Below are positions 1-4,902 of a DNA stretch of 6,587 nt, in pieces. A program made the translations under genes and the position numbers. How positions within the stretch are numbered: position 1 is the stretch's first letter; the number at the start of each line of letters is the position of its first letter. This DNA comes from Methylocystaceae bacterium. Lineage in GTDB: Bacteria > Pseudomonadota > Alphaproteobacteria > Rhizobiales > Beijerinckiaceae. The notes under the pieces are model-generated. The model was not told the DNA's origin, ran no database searches, and was given only the letters and a program-made list of their open reading frames with translations. The DNA is taken from positions 294-6,880 of the forward strand of contig PLZT01000682.1 in the NCBI GenBank assembly GCA_003152255.1, written 5' to 3'.

Positions 1-137
1 GCGACTATTCCATTCTCCCTTTCGACAGTCATGCGCCGGCGACGCGCTACCGTGCAAGCCATCGCGCGATGCGAGGCCACATCACCGACGAGGAAATGGA
101 AGCCCTCGCGCAATATTACGCCAGCATCCCGCATTGA
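1..137 (+). CDS. c-type cytochrome, C-terminal fragment (5' end outside window)
   Basis: The reading frame is open from base 3 and ends at TGA 135-137, giving 44 residues that finish GHITDEEMEALAQYYASIPH. That ending matches the last helix of class I c-type cytochromes, where a 'LTDEEIEALAAYYASL' type sequence closes the fold. Known family role: a periplasmic electron carrier with covalently bound heme. The heme-binding CXXCH and most of the protein lie left of the window, so neither heme attachment nor the signal peptide can be checked. This gene probably belongs to the host chromosome and is the last unambiguous non-mobile gene on this side. The terminator at 512-546 is the first one downstream. 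The assignment rests on a short tail only, so another helical protein is possible. Confidence 0.6.
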   Translation, partial: DYSILPFDSHAPATRYRASHRAMRGHITDEEMEALAQYYASIPH

Positions 138-164
138 GGCCGGGGTAACGCTTTCGTAAGCTAC

Positions 165-338
165 ATGTTACGCGCTGGTCGGCGTCGCCGACTCGCTGGC
201 GCCTTATCGGGCTTGGTGGCCTTGATCGAGGCTGCGCTCTGGCCGGCGCTGCCGGCGACGCTGGTCGGCTATGTGGTCGGCGTCGTCGTCTCATATGGTC
301 GCCGCCGAAGCCGTAGAATCGCGAAAGGCGAGGTTTGA
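165..338 (+). CDS. Small hydrophobic ORF, possible GtrA-like remnant
   Basis: A 57-aa ORF starts at ATG 165, 27 nt after the cytochrome stop and in the same frame, and ends at TGA 336. An arginine-rich start (residues 3-9) is followed by a hydrophobic stretch, about residues 13-47, ending in SYGRRRSRR. The segment ATLVGYVVGVVVSYG resembles the second half of the first two membrane segments of GtrA-family proteins (lipid-linked sugar flippase-like). GtrA proteins are normally about 120-150 aa, so this would be a short fragment. There is no good ribosome binding site ahead of the ATG (only GTAAG). It could be a decayed gtrA-like gene, a genuine small membrane protein, or a chance ORF in GC-rich DNA. 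The membrane character is visible; the family call is a guess. Confidence 0.33.
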   Translation: MLRAGRRRRLAGALSGLVALIEAALWPALPATLVGYVVGVVVSYGRRRSRRIAKGEV

Positions 339-511
339 GGGGCAAGGGCTACATCATCGCCAAAAGCCCTCAGCGCTGCTCCTAGCTCGCGTCGCCGGCC
401 CGATAAAGCCGGCCCATCCGTCACGCCGTCGGCATGCCCGGCGCATGAAGAAAACGCCTCGGCGCGGATCGCCATCACCACCTGCATGCCCTTTTGTTCT
501 TGCGATCAGAG
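339..511. other. Intergenic stretch with a short hairpin, no gene supported
   Basis: No convincing gene is seen on either strand here. A perfect 6-bp GCCGGC inverted repeat (394-399 and 408-413, 8-nt loop) forms a small hairpin with no U-tract. A minus-strand ORF of 72 codons (487 to 269) crosses the area but lacks a convincing start site and recognisable motifs. The stretch may simply be the 3' untranslated part of the rightward transcript ending at 512-546, or a boundary between host and accessory DNA. Confidence 0.4.
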
Positions 512-546
512 CGCCCCGCCCTTTCGCTTGAGGGCGGGGCGTTTTT
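512..546 (+). terminator. Strong rho-independent terminator
   Basis: A perfect 11-bp stem (CGCCCCGCCCT at 512-522, AGGGCGGGGCG at 531-541) with an 8-nt loop is followed at once by TTTTT (542-546). The T-tract is on the plus strand, so it ends rightward transcription from the cytochrome side. Read on the minus strand, the hairpin lies 23 nt past the stop of the 565-927 gene but has no T-tract there, so it could only slow or protect that transcript. Confidence 0.88.
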
Positions 547-564
547 GTCGTCAGGCGGGGCGCG

Positions 565-927
565 TTACACTTTTTCCATAACCAGCTTGGCGCCTTCGAT
601 GAAGGCCTTCGCCTCGTCGTCGCTCATCGGCAAGGGGGTCTTACGGCTTTGGGGGAAGAACGGCTTGAAATGGTCCAAGTCGTGGCCGAGGTGCCCGTTC
701 AGCCGTGCACAAAGGCCGTCCAACGGTCGCGCCTCCCCGTTCAAGTTGACGACGTCGCGCAGTTCGGACCACGTTGCGTCCCGCATCGCCCACGCCTTGC
801 CGCACTCGGCGCTACTCTCGATATCTTCTTTAACCGCCTGTGCTTTACACGCCCTAAGGCGGGCCAGCGCCTGCTGCATTTCAATCCCGTCTACGTGTTC
901 CGTGTCACTTGGCCGTTTCGCATACAT
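565..927 (-). CDS. Hypothetical 120-aa protein, accessory
   Basis: This is a minus-strand ORF ending at TAA 565. Two start codons are adjacent, GTG at 930 and ATG at 927. The AGGAG at 938-934 lies 3 nt from the GTG and 6 nt from the ATG, so ATG 927 is preferred (120 aa). The protein is soluble-looking with no signal peptide or membrane segment. A helical, cysteine-containing middle (residues 20-59) includes ECGKAWAMRDATWSEL at 41-56. This has the G..WA...A...EL pattern I associate with small uncharacterised proteins of mobile elements. The acidic C-terminal helix is MSDDEAKAFIEGAKLVMEKV (101-120). I cannot name a function. Its upstream region carries three copies of the 11-bp motif that also precedes the primase gene, and both genes share an AGGAG-NNN-GTG-ATG start layout, so they are probably co-regulated. 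Confidence 0.72.
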   Translation of the reverse strand: MYAKRPSDTEHVDGIEMQQALARLRACKAQAVKEDIESSAECGKAWAMRDATWSELRDVVNLNGEARPLDGLCARLNGHLGHDLDHFKPFFPQSRKTPLPMSDDEAKAFIEGAKLVMEKV

Positions 928-944
928 CACGATCTCCTAGAACG

Positions 945-990
945 TTTGCTCCGCGGCGCCTTTGCTCCGCGTCTTCTCCTTTACTCAGCG
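945..990 (-). promoter_or_regulatory. Three 11-bp motif copies upstream of the 120-aa gene
   Basis: TTTGCTCCGCG occurs at 945-955 and 961-971, and TTTACTCAGCG at 980-990. All three fit TTTRCTCNSCG (minus strand: CGSNGAGYAAA). Starts are 16 and 19 nt apart, and the nearest copy is 18 nt upstream of the ATG at 927. Two more copies lie upstream of the primase (3825-3835 and 3944-3954), and I saw no others in the window. Repeated spaced motifs restricted to gene starts suggest operators for an element-encoded regulator; iteron-like binding sites are the alternative. I cannot assign -35 or -10 boxes with confidence. Confidence 0.55.
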
Positions 991-1458
991 TGTTTTCCCC
1001 GATTTTTCGACATCATGCGGCGAAGAGCTCTCGGCATGATGTGCTTGCGGGCCTTTGTTTAAAGGGTACGGCGCGCCGCTGTGTCGTCCCGCTGTGTACT
1101 GTCACTTGCGCTTGCAAGCCTGGAAGTGATGGGGCTGTTTTCGGTGGCTTCGAGATGTCGGCCAGCCTGCACTGTGGCGACCGTTTGGCGGCCCTATGTC
1201 GAACCGATGCTGCTCACGCTCGTGCGGTGATGTCGATGCAAATCCAAGCCGCCATCACCTGTTCGCTTTGCAACCATCAGACGACGAAGACAATGCCGAC
1301 GGATATGCCCACAGAGATCATACCGCTCGTGACGGCGATGAATGACGGGTTGGCCGGGCTGGTTTCGAGGCGCTGGTTGTTGCGGTACCCGATTCAGCGG
1401 GAAATTTGACGCCGGTCGTGCGTAACTCGCCGCATCAGGATGATCGCATGCGGCGCCA
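991..1458. other. Low-information stretch with weak minus-strand ORFs
   Basis: No gene here can be supported well. The plus-strand ORF covering 909-1409 is Cys/Arg/Ser-rich, overlaps the motif cluster and has no ribosome binding site, so it is probably noise. The minus strand has short protein-like stretches separated by in-frame TGA codons: 1462-1277 (listed separately), and an open frame 1255-1013 whose first 13 codons are followed by TGA (1216-1214) and then 66 open codons. These look like decayed genes rather than functional ones. No tRNA or structured RNA was recognised. Confidence 0.35.
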
Positions 1459-1462
1459 TCAT
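1277..1462 (-). pseudogene. Possible decayed small membrane-protein gene with in-frame TGA
   Basis: ATG 1462-1460 overlaps the TGA of the preceding minus-strand small ORF in an ATGA arrangement. The frame reads 22 residues, meets TGA at 1396-1394, then continues open for 38 residues to TGA 1279-1277. The second part reads IGYRNNQRLETSPANPSF and then a hydrophobic C-terminus, SGMISVGISVGIVFVV, that could be a membrane anchor. If the internal TGA is a mutation, the original protein was about 61 aa. I do not recognise the family. It could equally be two unrelated chance frames. The overlap with the upstream ORF would fit translational coupling in a former small operon. Confidence 0.2.
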
Positions 1463-1593
1463 CTGCAGCGCGAAATCAGAGCGCATTGCATCTCGTACAA
1501 CAGCAGGGCCCAGCCCCAGCCGGTGTGGATGGTGTTGTTGTTTTTAGGGAAGAGAGGGAGAGAAGGAGTGTCAAAAGTGTTGGTTATAAGCAC
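1459..1593 (-). CDS. Possible 44-aa ORF starting inside the left inverted repeat
   Basis: The frame opens at GTG 1593-1591 inside the left inverted repeat and ends at TGA 1461-1459. Its N-terminal half lies in the repeat and reads FPKNNNTIHTGWGW around residues 15-28. The right repeat encodes a matching APKNNNTHTGWG in its outward frame. The two repeat copies differ here only by indels of 3 and 6 nt and by several silent or conservative changes, which is mild support for coding. There is no strong ribosome binding site (GTGGA about 9 nt upstream). Function unknown. The stop overlaps the start of the next small frame (ATGA). It may be conserved DNA rather than a protein. Confidence 0.25.
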   Translation of the reverse strand: MLITNTFDTPSLPLFPKNNNTIHTGWGWALLLYEMQCALISRCR

Positions 1594-1673
1594 TAACTAA
1601 ATCCACAATCAGCTCTAAAAATAATTAATAGGAAGAAACAGCACTAACGACACCGCCCCAAAGAAGGGGGGCG
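1514..1673 (+). repeat. Left imperfect inverted repeat (160 bp) bounding the primase unit
   Basis: This segment matches the reverse complement of 4187-4336. The outer block (1514-1549) aligns to 33 bases with one mismatch and one 3-nt gap, and contains GGTGTTGTTGTTTTTAGGG. A looser, purine-rich middle (about 1550-1579) carries 6 nt more than the right copy. An AT-rich part (about 1595-1634) shares ACTAA.TAAATCC and AATAATTAATAG. The inner 27 bases (1636-1662) are identical in both copies, followed by a C-rich/G-rich hairpin in each. Similarity stops at about 1673, some 24 bp from the primase stop codon. Together the two copies frame a 2.8-kb unit. Confidence 0.85.
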
Positions 1674-1676
1674 GTG
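1651..1676 (-). terminator. Hairpin downstream of the primase gene, weak terminator
   Basis: CACCGCCCC (1651-1659) pairs perfectly with GGGGCGGTG (1668-1676) around an 8-nt loop. On the minus strand it lies about 20 nt past the primase stop codon. It lacks an immediate U-tract: the next bases are TCGTTAGTGCTGTTT. It may therefore terminate weakly, protect the 3' end, or act as a DNA structure. The right inverted repeat has a shorter 6-bp version (4187-4192 with 4200-4205), so the hairpin is a conserved part of the repeat. Confidence 0.5.
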
Positions 1677-1696
1677 GCGCGCTCGATTATCAGGGA

Positions 1697-3787
1697 TTAC
1701 CGTAGCTTCAGGCCGATGACGGTGATGCCGGCGTTGCGTCGCGTAACGACGTAGTTTTGATGCTCGAGATTCTCTTTCACCTTCGATCTGGCCTGCGTCA
1801 TCGTGTACCCGCTTTCCACGGCCCATAGGCGGTAGGCGTGGTAAAATTGTTCGAGAGTCACTTTGCTCTTGTCATCAACTTCGCAACATTCGTCGATGAA
1901 GCCCTTGAGCGGATTTGCATGGGCCAGGAGGTTCTTGCGCGCACGCATCATGTCGCTTGATCGCGGGAATCTTCCGCGCTTCTTTAGGTGCATCCACCCC
2001 CGCAGCGCGCGGATCAACACGCCGGAAAGTTCGTTCTTGATGATCCTGTCGAACAGACTGCGGTCGATCTCGCTCTCCTCGAAGGTGCGGTCGAATGGGA
2101 TCACGTACAGGCGACGCATTATGCCGGGGCTCAGGTCCGGGAGCGACGGCAGATTGTTGCACAGCAGGATCGGGAAGGCCCTGTTTATAAAGTTGAAGGC
2201 CTGCTTGAATTTGTGCTCGCCGGTCAGCAGCTTCGCCTCGCTAATCTTCTTTAGGGCCCCGTCGGGGAGCTTGGCGCCGGCGCGGACGTCGTCGTCGATG
2301 AACGCCATCTTGCCGAACAGGCTACCGATGGCGAAGCGCCCGTTGTCGAGGTCATCGACGCGACCCGAGTGGATGAAATTCGCGCCGACCAGCTCCGTCA
2401 GCGTCCTGACCAGGCTTGTCTTGCCATTGCCGCCCTTGCCGACCATCACCACGATCAGCGGGATGTCGCGGCGCGGCTGAATGGCGTAGCCCATCAGTTC
2501 GTTGAAAAAGTCGATCAAGGTCTGGGGATGCTCGGCCTTCTCGAAGATGCGCCTGATCGCCGCGTCGTACTGCGGACACCTAGCCTTCGGGTTGAAGCTG
2601 ACGTTCAATACGTGCCGCATGCCGGTGGCCGGGTCATGCGGCCGCAGCTTGATGGTTCCATTGCCTACGAGCCAGAGTTCGCCGTTCTTGACGTTGACGA
2701 CGTTCGGCGGCTCGGAGGCGAAGTGCAGCATGTCGTCGTCCCGCGCCTGCATGATTTGCAGGAGCCCGAACACCTCCTGCACCAGCGTCTTGCCCGATCT
2801 CGCCGATGGCGACTTGTTGACGACGTTGAGGATCTTTTGCTGCAGCATTTTGTCGGGGGCCACGGCCCAGTGAGTTCCGGTCCACGACCAAAACCTGCCG
2901 TCCAACTCGTAGCGCAGCAATAGCCCGCCGCCAAACTTCGCATCGAGCACGGCTTGCGCGAGTTTCTGTCCCTCGTCGCGAGGCTCGGCGCCGACCGCAT
3001 ATTGCGCAACATTGCGGGCGATCCGCGCGACCTCGCCGTCGCCAAGCGGCGGGTGACACCGCGCGTCGTTCACACCGCCCAGCGCGGCGATCATGTCGGA
3101 GTCGGACATGCCCGCGCGCCGCATCCGTCCGGCCATGCGAGTCAGCTCGGTGTTGCGCGAACCTTCGGGAATTATGTCGGCGTCGCTCGTTTTGGGCGCC
3201 GCCTGTGCTACAGGATTGCCGTTTCTGGCGAACTGGAGCCATTTATCCGGCAGCGACGCGATCAGCTGATCCTTCGGATTCTGTGCCCATAGGTAATTTA
3301 GGCCGCTGGCATGCCGTGACGGCGCCGCGACGGCGTAGCTGCCTTCCGCCAACAGGTCGACGCCGGGCGCCAGTTTCTTCGCCCGCAACCCACCAGCGGG
3401 GAGCTTGAAGTAGTGATGCTGGCCGCCGCCGCCGGTGTTGCAGGTCAGAGTTTTCGGCAGTGGGCCCAACTGCTTCAAGAGCCTTGCGAACTCCCGATCC
3501 CCGCCATTGCGCGGGTCAATGTCGATGACGACGACGCCGCTCGCCGAACCGGTCGCGACGCCGATGTTGAAGTTCGTGTCCGCGGGTATCAGCCGCTTGA
3601 AGGCCGCGAAGTTGTTCGTGGCGTCCTTGACGCCGTGACGGCTCAACGGCGCCTTGCCTGATTTCGGCACACAACGCTTCGGCCGGGCGAGAGGGACGAT
3701 TTTGAAGTCCATCCTCATCAATTTTTTCGCATAGACATCCATGTCGGGGGCGCGCCTGTTTTGTACGTTGTTGGGGGTACTTGTCAT
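1697..3787 (-). CDS. Primase-polymerase / SF3 helicase replication protein (696 aa)
   Basis: A two-enzyme replication protein of the phage/plasmid P4-like type, expected to prime DNA synthesis and unwind at an origin. Start ATG 3787 has AGGAG (3798-3794) 6 nt upstream; the frame stays open further upstream (to 4093) but crosses the repeat region, and the Prim-Pol fold begins only after this ATG. Residues 15-190 form a Prim-Pol (archaeo-eukaryotic primase) domain: GKAPLSRHGVKDAT near 44-57, VVVIDID with D89 and D91 as metal ligands, GGGGQHHYF with H124/H125, and SYAVAAPSRHASG. Residues 205-265 fit the primase C-terminal domain (EGSRN...N...CHPPL..GEV). Residues 275-440 fit the D5_N region. The SF3 helicase core has Walker A GKGGNGKTS (450-458), Walker B FIDDD (496-500), sensor NN (544-545) and R558/R559 before LYVIPFDRTF. 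A winged-helix-like C-terminus follows. All key residues look intact. It is the only clear gene inside the inverted repeats. Confidence 0.93.
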   Translation of the reverse strand: MTSTPNNVQNRRAPDMDVYAKKLMRMDFKIVPLARPKRCVPKSGKAPLSRHGVKDATNNFAAFKRLIPADTNFNIGVATGSASGVVVIDIDPRNGGDREFARLLKQLGPLPKTLTCNTGGGGQHHYFKLPAGGLRAKKLAPGVDLLAEGSYAVAAPSRHASGLNYLWAQNPKDQLIASLPDKWLQFARNGNPVAQAAPKTSDADIIPEGSRNTELTRMAGRMRRAGMSDSDMIAALGGVNDARCHPPLGDGEVARIARNVAQYAVGAEPRDEGQKLAQAVLDAKFGGGLLLRYELDGRFWSWTGTHWAVAPDKMLQQKILNVVNKSPSARSGKTLVQEVFGLLQIMQARDDDMLHFASEPPNVVNVKNGELWLVGNGTIKLRPHDPATGMRHVLNVSFNPKARCPQYDAAIRRIFEKAEHPQTLIDFFNELMGYAIQPRRDIPLIVVMVGKGGNGKTSLVRTLTELVGANFIHSGRVDDLDNGRFAIGSLFGKMAFIDDDVRAGAKLPDGALKKISEAKLLTGEHKFKQAFNFINRAFPILLCNNLPSLPDLSPGIMRRLYVIPFDRTFEESEIDRSLFDRIIKNELSGVLIRALRGWMHLKKRGRFPRSSDMMRARKNLLAHANPLKGFIDECCEVDDKSKVTLEQFYHAYRLWAVESGYTMTQARSKVKENLEHQNYVVTRRNAGITVIGLKLR

Positions 3788-3814
3788 CACATGCTCCTGC
3801 TTGCAATCTGACCT

Positions 3815-3890
3815 CACGGCTTTATTTACTCGCCGCGTTTTGCGTCGAATCTGCCTGCAACATTGATCGGAAACGATGCATAGGTACAGC
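3815..3890 (+). repeat. Direct repeat copy A upstream of the primase
   Basis: CACGGC...TTTACTCGCCG...CGATGCATAGGTACAGC aligns with 3934-4011 over its full length, roughly three quarters identical by eye with a few single-base gaps. It contains the 11-bp motif at 3825-3835, 38 nt upstream of the primase start. Either a duplicated promoter/operator or part of an origin. Confidence 0.65.
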
Positions 3891-3933
3891 GCTTCAGCAG
3901 CTGCAGGTCGCGGCGCGCCGCTGCTTTGAGCGC

Positions 3934-4011
3934 CACGGGGTTCTTTACTCGGCGGGTTTTTGCATCGAGCCGGCACGCAAATTGACGGGAGCGGCGATGC
4001 ATATGTACGGC
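3934..4011 (+). repeat. Direct repeat copy B upstream of the primase
   Basis: This is the second copy of the 76-78 bp repeat, starting 119 bp from copy A. It carries the motif TTTACTCGGCG at 3944-3954 and ends with GATGCATATGTACGGC, matching GATGCATAGGTACAGC in copy A. The best-conserved parts are the motif end and the GATGCATA.GTAC end. Confidence 0.65.
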
Positions 4012-4186
4012 TAGGGAAAAATTGCCGCTCTAGCCAGCCATCAAGAAATCCGCGGCTGCTGCGATCTCGAGCATCGGCGACCGCTCGAGGCAAGAGCGCG
4101 AGTGAAGGGCTTCACCTGCTGGTGAAGCGTGGAAAGATCCCGACGCGATGGTCCATCACGATGGTGTTGTACTTGGCGTCATTTTG

Positions 4187-4336
4187 CGCCCCCCCTTTTG
4201 GGGCGGTGTCGTTAGTGCTGTTTTTTTCTATTAATTATTGTTGGAAGTGATTCTGGATTTAATTAGTCGTTGTAAACGACACTTTCAGCACCGCCCTCCT
4301 GGCCCCTAAAAACAACAACACCCACACGGGCTGGGG
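4187..4336 (-). repeat. Right imperfect inverted repeat (150 bp) bounding the primase unit
   Basis: Reverse-complement partner of 1514-1673. Its inner 27 bases (4197-4223) are identical to the left copy and the outer block (4304-4336) has one mismatch. A perfect 6-bp palindrome, GTCGTT-GTA-AACGAC, occupies 4266-4280; the left copy has only a degenerate version at 1577-1593. Total length differences are indels of 3, 6 and 1 nt. No target-site duplication was found next to either outer end. Confidence 0.85.
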
Positions 4337-4430
4337 GAGCGGCGACAATTCGCGCGGTCGATGCGCAATACGGCTTGCAGTCTCTGATAAGGCTGTTGGT
4401 ATCGATAGATTGTTGCTGGATGAACATTGA
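4263..4430 (+). other. Open frame leaving the right inverted repeat, no start codon
   Basis: A 55-codon open frame runs outward from the right repeat and ends at TGA 4428-4430. Its first part parallels the left outward ORF (APKNNNTHTGWG against FPKNNNTIHTGWG), then the two diverge at the repeat edge. There is no ATG, GTG or TTG at the position matching the left GTG. The stop overlaps the TTG start of the next ORF (TTGA at 4427-4430). It may be a decayed or chance frame, or a small peptide with a non-standard start. Confidence 0.2.
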
Positions 4431-4564
4431 CGCCTCTCGAACAAGACGCGCTTGCCATCGTGTTCAAGCTCATCGACGGCGCCGGCCTGGGCTGCAACGA
4501 CTACGACCCCCCGGCGAAAAAAAATCGCGCGCTCGATGAATTTTGTAAGAGGCTCATTAAATAG
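4427..4564 (+). CDS. Possible 45-aa protein, TTG start, unknown function
   Basis: The frame starts at TTG 4427 with GGA at 4418-4420 (6-nt spacing) and ends at TAG 4562. It reads MTPLEQDALAIVFKLIDG and then GAGLGCNDYDPPAKKNRALD followed by a basic end, EFCKRLIK. The mix of acidic, hydrophobic and basic residues, in an area where other frames look poor, makes it protein-like. An amphipathic helix near residues 4-17 and a C-terminal helix near 31-45 are likely. I do not recognise the family. The TTG start overlaps the stop of the preceding open frame, which could couple them. The three-hairpin cluster begins 21 nt after its stop. Confidence 0.42.
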   Translation: MTPLEQDALAIVFKLIDGAGLGCNDYDPPAKKNRALDEFCKRLIK

Positions 4565-4585
4565 AGGGTCTGTACGCATCTCTGA

Positions 4586-4660
4586 GGCATCTCAAAAAGA
4601 TGCCCGGTGCCCGAACGGGAGCACAGGCCATTTTTGGTTTTCCGGTCAAAAAATGACCGG
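4586..4660 (+). repeat. Three tandem hairpins upstream of the gene II-like gene
   Basis: Hairpin 1: GGCATCT (4586-4592) with AGATGCC (4598-4604), loop CAAAA. Hairpin 2: GTG/CCC (4607-4612) with GGG/CAC (4617-4624), short GAAC loop and a small bulge. Hairpin 3: CCGGTCA (4642-4648) with TGACCGG (4654-4660), loop AAAAA, flanked by TTTT and by GGTTTTCC on both sides. Hairpin 3 followed by TTTT could terminate the small ORF ending at 4564. The cluster also resembles the multi-hairpin intergenic regions that hold origins and packaging signals in filamentous phages, which would fit the neighbouring replication gene. Confidence 0.6.
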
Positions 4661-4677
4661 TTTTCCAAAAGTGATCT

Positions 4678-4902
4678 GTGACGGTCGGTATAAGACCTTC
4701 ACCAAGATTCTGCGCGGCGCCGGTCTATTCTCATGCGGTCGACCAGGAAAATCGGATCCCGCATCCCAAAGTAAACGACAGGCGACGCGTTCTGGTCGGC
4801 TGCGGGCGGATCGCGGAGAGTAGCATCGAGCTCAACACATCCTTTGAAAATCGGCAGCTTCGCGCGAAGGGAAATGTGCCATGGCGTCCGAACATCTCGT
4901 AA
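4678..4902 (+). CDS. Possible 74-aa ORF overlapping the gene II-like start
   Basis: A GTG-start frame ends at TAA 4900-4902, overlapping the next gene's ATG at 4881 by 22 nt in another frame. The second half (VNDRRRVLVGCGRIAESS and onward) has a balanced, protein-like composition. No convincing ribosome binding site precedes the GTG, and no family is recognised. The stretch 4661-4880 may instead be the leader or origin region of the downstream gene; a second overlapping frame (4653-4823) is equally open. Confidence 0.22.
   Translation: MTVGIRPSPRFCAAPVYSHAVDQENRIPHPKVNDRRRVLVGCGRIAESSIELNTSFENRQLRAKGNVPWRPNIS

Larger units (their letters stand above)
3788..4186. promoter_or_regulatory. Primase leader: direct repeats and motif copies, no gene
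   Basis: This 400-bp upstream region of the primase holds two 76-78 bp direct repeats (listed separately), each with one TTTRCTCNSCG motif. Between them is a GC-rich palindromic patch, GGCGCGCC at 3912-3919. The part from 4012 to 4186 has a GGCTTCACC...GGTGAAGC hairpin-like pairing near 4108-4127 and otherwise no recognised signal. A plus-strand ORF (3960-4250) and the upstream extension of the primase frame cross it, but neither shows protein-like content. Promoter boxes could not be assigned. A replication origin for the primase/helicase is a plausible alternative use. Confidence 0.45.

Noticed and set aside
909..1409. 166-codon plus-strand ORF
   Set aside because: No ribosome binding site, odd Cys/Ser/Arg-rich composition, and overlap with the 120-aa gene start and its motif cluster.
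1514..1673. Left repeat as an independent miniature transposable element
   Set aside because: The 160-bp repeat has no terminal inverted repeats of its own, and no flanking target duplication was seen.
1863..2923. Long plus-strand ORFs opposite the primase gene
   Set aside because: They are antisense frames of an intact, motif-rich protein in GC-rich DNA, and their translations show no family features.
3788..4093. Upstream extension of the primase frame by 102 codons
   Set aside because: The extension crosses the direct repeats and motifs, has no domain content, and a well-spaced AGGAG marks ATG 3787.
4653..4823. Plus-strand ORF starting in the third hairpin
   Set aside because: The ATG is at the loop/stem junction of the hairpin with no ribosome binding site, and the sequence overlaps another open frame of equal quality.
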